From contig QMOL01000095.1 in assembly GCA_003648225.1 (NCBI GenBank), positions 1-9,179 of the forward strand: 9,179 nucleotides of DNA. Direction: 5' to 3'. Under the pieces are notes generated by a model. It was given only the letters and a program-made list of their open reading frames with translations, was not told where the DNA came from and did not search any database. The stretch comes from Chlamydiota bacterium. Its GTDB lineage: Bacteria > Auribacterota > UBA3054 > B51-G9. Made by a program: the position numbers and the translations under genes. Positions 6,214-9,179 of this stretch are shown here, piece by piece; positions within the stretch are counted from its first letter, which is position 1, and each line of letters starts with the position of its first letter.

Positions 6214-7326
6214 ATGAAATCTTCTCCAGAAAAATTCTTTCAAAATGTTGATTTAAATCTATGGAACGATTGGAAATGGCAACTTAAAAATGCTGTTAGA
6301 ACAGTAGAAAAACTAACCGGGTTTCTAAACTTACAAAGTGATGAAATAAACCAAATCCGGAAAGTAGAAAAAAAATATCCTTTTGTTATTTCACCTTATT
6401 TCCTTTCATTAATAAATCCGGAAAATATTAATGATCCTATCAGAAAACAAGTCGTTCCCAATATTGAAGAATTAGAACTTATGTCAAAACTTTCTTATGA
6501 TGATCCCCTAATGGAAAAGAAAAAAATGCCGGTGCGGGGACTTATCCACCGCTATCCCGATCGAGTTGTAATTCTGGTTACCAACAATTGCGCGGCAAAT
6601 TGTCGGCATTGCAATCGCAAGCGAAACTGGCAAAAAAAAGACACGGAATTAAATATTAAAAACTGCGCAACTTATCTTAAAAATAATCCGAAAATCCGCG
6701 AAGTTATTTTGTCCGGCGGAGATCCGTTATTACTTCCAACAGAAAAATTGAAGAGTATTCTTGATGAAATCTTTTTTGTAAGTAATATCAAAGTGGTTAG
6801 AATCGGATCGCGTGTTCCGGTAACTTTACCGATGAGGATTACTGATAAATTGTGCAAAATGCTTGGTTCATTTTCTTCGATATGGTTGAATACACAGTTT
6901 AATCATCCAAACGAAATAACTGAAGAGTCTGAATCGGCATGTCTAAAAATACAGCATGCCGGTATTCCAATAAATAATCAAGCTGTACTTTTAAAAGGAA
7001 TAAATGATAAACCTGAAATAATCAAACACTTGTGTCAACGGTTGCAGGAAATAAAAGTGAGACCTTATTATCTTTTTCAATGCGACAGAGTTTCCGGAAC
7101 AGAACATTTCTGGACTCCTGTAAAAACAGGTATCAATATTTTGGAAAAAATGATCGGACACACCGGAGGATTATGCATACCGAAATTCGTTATTGATTTG
7201 CCAAGCGGCGAAGGCAAAATCCCCCTTTTACCGGAAAATATAATTGAACATAAAAATTCAACTTATAAATTTAAAACCTATCGGGGGAAAATTGTGAGTT
7301 ATGTGGATGTTGGAGTGCAACAATAA
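6214..7326 (+). CDS. kamA: Lysine 2,3-aminomutase family radical SAM enzyme (KamA-like)
   Basis: The product is a cytoplasmic radical SAM, PLP-dependent aminomutase, predicted to interconvert L-lysine and beta-lysine. The [4Fe-4S] motif is C126-x3-C130-x2-C133 (NCAANCRHCNRKR), followed by the SAM-binding GGDPL (168-172). Compared with the clostridial enzyme, R135 matches R134, the lysine-binding D293 and D330 match D291 (FQCD) and D328 (VIDLP), and the PLP lysine K337 matches K335 (SGEGKIP), with identical spacing. Glutamate 2,3-aminomutases replace those two Asp residues, so lysine is the likelier substrate. At 370 residues it lacks the C-terminal tail whose Cys bind zinc, and GINDK has K266 where the clostridial enzyme has the other zinc Cys. 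EpmB-type enzymes are also short, but no epmA or efp is nearby; no ablB is nearby either. I chose the ATG at 6214 (GAAG four bases upstream) over the GTG at 6211. Confidence 0.88.
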   Translation: MKSSPEKFFQNVDLNLWNDWKWQLKNAVRTVEKLTGFLNLQSDEINQIRKVEKKYPFVISPYFLSLINPENINDPIRKQVVPNIEELELMSKLSYDDPLMEKKKMPVRGLIHRYPDRVVILVTNNCAANCRHCNRKRNWQKKDTELNIKNCATYLKNNPKIREVILSGGDPLLLPTEKLKSILDEIFFVSNIKVVRIGSRVPVTLPMRITDKLCKMLGSFSSIWLNTQFNHPNEITEESESACLKIQHAGIPINNQAVLLKGINDKPEIIKHLCQRLQEIKVRPYYLFQCDRVSGTEHFWTPVKTGINILEKMIGHTGGLCIPKFVIDLPSGEGKIPLLPENIIEHKNSTYKFKTYRGKIVSYVDVGVQQ

Positions 7327-7659
7327 ACCTAAGAAACGCAATTGGAATGATGAAAAGCACGCAATCTACGATGAACAGGAGGATTGCGCCATTTAGACTT
7401 CTAACCCATTGGGTTAGAGAAATTGTAATTTTAGTCCGCCGAAAGAGGATTAATATTAAAAATTAATAAAATCCTACTGCATTATTTAGGATAAAGATTT
7501 ATAAATCATCGAATTTATAATAAATCACCTTTTTTATCTTCTAAACATGACAAAGTTAGCAATATCTTGTCCCAGGGGGCTCGGCACGGTAGTTGTGTTT
7601 AGGTTTAGGATAATATGGAGCCAAAGCGTCAATATTTTCCTTTAGCGTTTCCGAGTATT
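7327..7659. other. Convergent intergenic region with hairpins
   Basis: This 333-nt gap separates two genes that point toward each other. It holds CGCAATC/GATTGCG (7360-7366 and 7382-7388, 15-nt loop) and a near-perfect palindrome at 7400-7418. It also has a GATTTATAAATC palindrome at 7496-7507 and a GC-rich patch near 7570-7590 (CCCAGGGGGCTCGGCACGG) that stands out from the AT-rich surroundings. No gene was seen beyond a 31-codon frame that I do not support. Confidence 0.6.
7400..7418. terminator. Possible bidirectional terminator between convergent genes
   Basis: TCTAACCC (7400-7407) and GGGTTAGA (7411-7418) form an uninterrupted 8-bp stem around ATT, 74 nt after the radical SAM gene. It is the most compact hairpin in the convergent gap and is symmetric, so it could act on both strands. 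Only a loose T-rich stretch follows on the + strand (TTGTAATTTT), so the call is tentative. Confidence 0.4.
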
Positions 7660-9179
7660 TCAGACAGAATTCTTTGCTTGTGTATAAATATTCTGTGCAG
7701 GAATTGCCAATTGAGCACCGGCTGCTTCTATAGCGTTCATAATGCTGAAGTTCAATTCTTCTGCGATTTCCAGGAAATTGCTATATATTTTTGTATCAAC
7801 ATAGGCTAAGATATCACATTCCAGAGAATAAGTTCCGAATTTCACAAAACGTACGCGCAAAGGTTCTTCCATAATTTTTGGATGAGAAGAAAGAATCTTT
7901 CGAATACCCTCTAAAATGCATTGCAGTTGATCAGGTGTGGTTTCATAACACAGATGAATTTTTGGATGGAATCTGATTTTATCCCTGCGAGTGTAATTTT
8001 CCAGCTGTAATGTAGCAAATATACTGTTGGGAATATTTACAACCGTTCGGTCAAGTGTTCTGACTTTAGTTAAACGAAGAGATATGTCTTCAATTGTGCC
8101 GACTTTATCGCCGAATTTAACAAAATCACCTATCTCTACCGGCCGGGCACCCAATAAAGTCATAGCCCCCAAAATATCTTCGATAGATTTTTGTGCAGCT
8201 AAAGCAACAGCAATACCTCCTACACCCAAGCCTGCGATAATAGTAGTCACTTTAAAGCCTAAATTATCCAGCCATATTGTAGCACCGACAAATATGATCA
8301 ATAATTTCAAAGCTTTTTTAAACAAGCCGTAGAAAACGATAACATCCCGTTTGCCTTGTTTTCTTTGATTACTGCTCCAAATATCAAAAAGATAATCTAT
8401 TAAATTGAAAAGAAGCCAGGCAGTAATAATAATCGGAATTGTGGTTATCTTTATAATAGATTTGGCTTCAACAGAATAAGCAACTATTTTAAAAAGATTT
8501 CTGCCGATAATTAAAACGAACAACCAGCGTATAGGCCATAATAATGCATTGAAAAAGTTCAGTGTTCTTTTGACTTTAAATATTTTTAAAATAAAAATTA
8601 TCAACTTGGTCAGAATGATGGATACAATCAAACTAAAAATAAAAATAATAATAAGACTGATCCACTCCCCGGCAGTAATTTTAAATATAGTTATTTCCAA
8701 TAGAACCGGCGGCAAGAATTTTCCCAACACCCCATGACCGAACTGGTCGTACATTTTTGGAATATCGCGGACAGTTTTAGGAGATATTCTCCAGATAGGA
8801 ATATCATTAACTAAATCTTTTTGAAGAATAATGTCGTAAGAAGTTTGATCGGAATGAATAACCCCGATAAGTTCCTGATTTTCAGGCAAACTGTCATCAG
8901 AGCTTCCTTCAAGAGTATTATTAACATTATCAATATCGATCCATAATTTTTGATCGAAAACGACCTTTAATTCCCGGGCAAGTTCAGCAGGCACTTGGTT
9001 ATAAGGTATATATTTAAGGTCTAAAAACTTAGCGGCTTTTTCATAATCCCTGTCTTTTGTGGCGTCCACTAAACCTTTCACTGCTCCTTGAGGAGTATCG
9101 CGTTTAAGTTCATCACGAAAGACAAGAACCTTTTTTTCTTCTTTAGGAGCCTTCTCTTCTTCCTTGGCTTTTTCTTCCG
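7660..9179 (-). CDS. MscS-family mechanosensitive ion channel, 5' end beyond the window
   Basis: The product is an inner-membrane channel of the small-conductance mechanosensitive family, which opens under membrane tension to release solutes after osmotic downshock. The frame has no stop up to the right edge, so the protein starts outside; a GTG at 9081 is internal. From the edge inward there is a Lys/Glu-rich stretch (about 9130-9177), then a soluble region with TPQGAVKGLVDATKDRDYEK (about 9037-9096), then four hydrophobic segments (about 8260-8690). Next is the Gly/Ala pore helix GLGVGGIAVALAAQKS (about 8185-8235), the beta domain with RPVEIGDFV and VNIPNS (about 8020-8150), and an alpha-beta C-terminal domain ending IPAQNIYTQ. 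The soluble N-terminal region probably faces the periplasm, as in larger MscS relatives. It converges on the radical SAM gene. Family assignment is secure; subtype and start are not. Confidence 0.92.
   Translation of the reverse strand, partial: EEKAKEEEKAPKEEKKVLVFRDELKRDTPQGAVKGLVDATKDRDYEKAAKFLDLKYIPYNQVPAELARELKVVFDQKLWIDIDNVNNTLEGSSDDSLPENQELIGVIHSDQTSYDIILQKDLVNDIPIWRISPKTVRDIPKMYDQFGHGVLGKFLPPVLLEITIFKITAGEWISLIIIFIFSLIVSIILTKLIIFILKIFKVKRTLNFFNALLWPIRWLFVLIIGRNLFKIVAYSVEAKSIIKITTIPIIITAWLLFNLIDYLFDIWSSNQRKQGKRDVIVFYGLFKKALKLLIIFVGATIWLDNLGFKVTTIIAGLGVGGIAVALAAQKSIEDILGAMTLLGARPVEIGDFVKFGDKVGTIEDISLRLTKVRTLDRTVVNIPNSIFATLQLENYTRRDKIRFHPKIHLCYETTPDQLQCILEGIRKILSSHPKIMEEPLRVRFVKFGTYSLECDILAYVDTKIYSNFLEIAEELNFSIMNAIEAAGAQLAIPAQNIYTQAKNSV

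Noticed and set aside
7371..7466. 31-codon + strand frame starting MNRRIAPFRLL in the convergent gap
   Set aside because: It has no ribosome binding site and overlaps two hairpins.
7615..7809. 64-codon + strand frame
   Set aside because: Most of it is antisense to the 3' end of the MscS gene and it has no family features.
8027..8332. 101-codon + strand frame opposite the MscS pore and beta domain
   Set aside because: It is a shadow of a strongly conserved coding region on the other strand.

Overview
The window is AT-rich bacterial DNA holding five complete or nearly complete protein genes, one 5'-truncated gene and one possible small gene. No tRNA, rRNA, CRISPR array, transposase or phage gene was seen. 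Clear Shine-Dalgarno sites are scarce: of the main genes only the 687-residue exported protein has a convincing one, and the MazG-like gene looks leaderless. The exported protein and the inner-membrane-type MscS channel fit a Gram-negative-type bacterium. An AT-rich member of the Planctomycetota (Phycisphaerae-like) is my best guess, but this is a low-confidence impression that a 16S or marker-gene search would have to settle.

Layout. 1-125: leader with a TATAAT box, a TGAGTCA inverted repeat and a 13-nt direct repeat. 126-1382 (+): proA, glutamate-5-semialdehyde dehydrogenase (proline synthesis), without proB beside it. 1383-1614: hairpins and a 27-nt tandem repeat. 1615-2703 (+): M24-family Xaa-Pro aminopeptidase with all five metal ligands. 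2704-3116: structured intergenic region, then a near-consensus sigma70 promoter whose predicted start lies on or next to the next ATG. 3117-3695 (+): MazG-like nucleotide pyrophosphohydrolase. 3688-5751 (+): exported 687-residue protein, overlapping it by 8 nt. 5751-5791: rho-independent-type terminator. 5754-5927 (-): possible Cys-rich 57-residue protein. 6214-7326 (+): lysine 2,3-aminomutase family radical SAM enzyme. 7327-7659: convergent junction with hairpins. 7660 to the right edge (-): MscS-family mechanosensitive channel, its N-terminus outside the window.

How it fits together. Most genes look like separate housekeeping or stress units: proline synthesis, peptide turnover, possible beta-lysine formation and osmotic protection. 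Proline, beta-lysine derivatives and MscS channels are all linked to osmotic adaptation in other organisms, but nothing here shows co-regulation.

The most distinctive part is 3081-5791. It reads as a self-contained two-gene unit with its own promoter, translational coupling and terminator, pairing a predicted cytoplasmic MazG-like enzyme with a predicted exported protein. The exported protein is an internal duplication: two copies about 340 residues apart share an EWGI motif and several other anchors. It recalls papain-like BtrH_N/C39-type folds but lacks the catalytic Cys and His at the expected places. I do not know its function, and this is the best candidate for something undescribed here.
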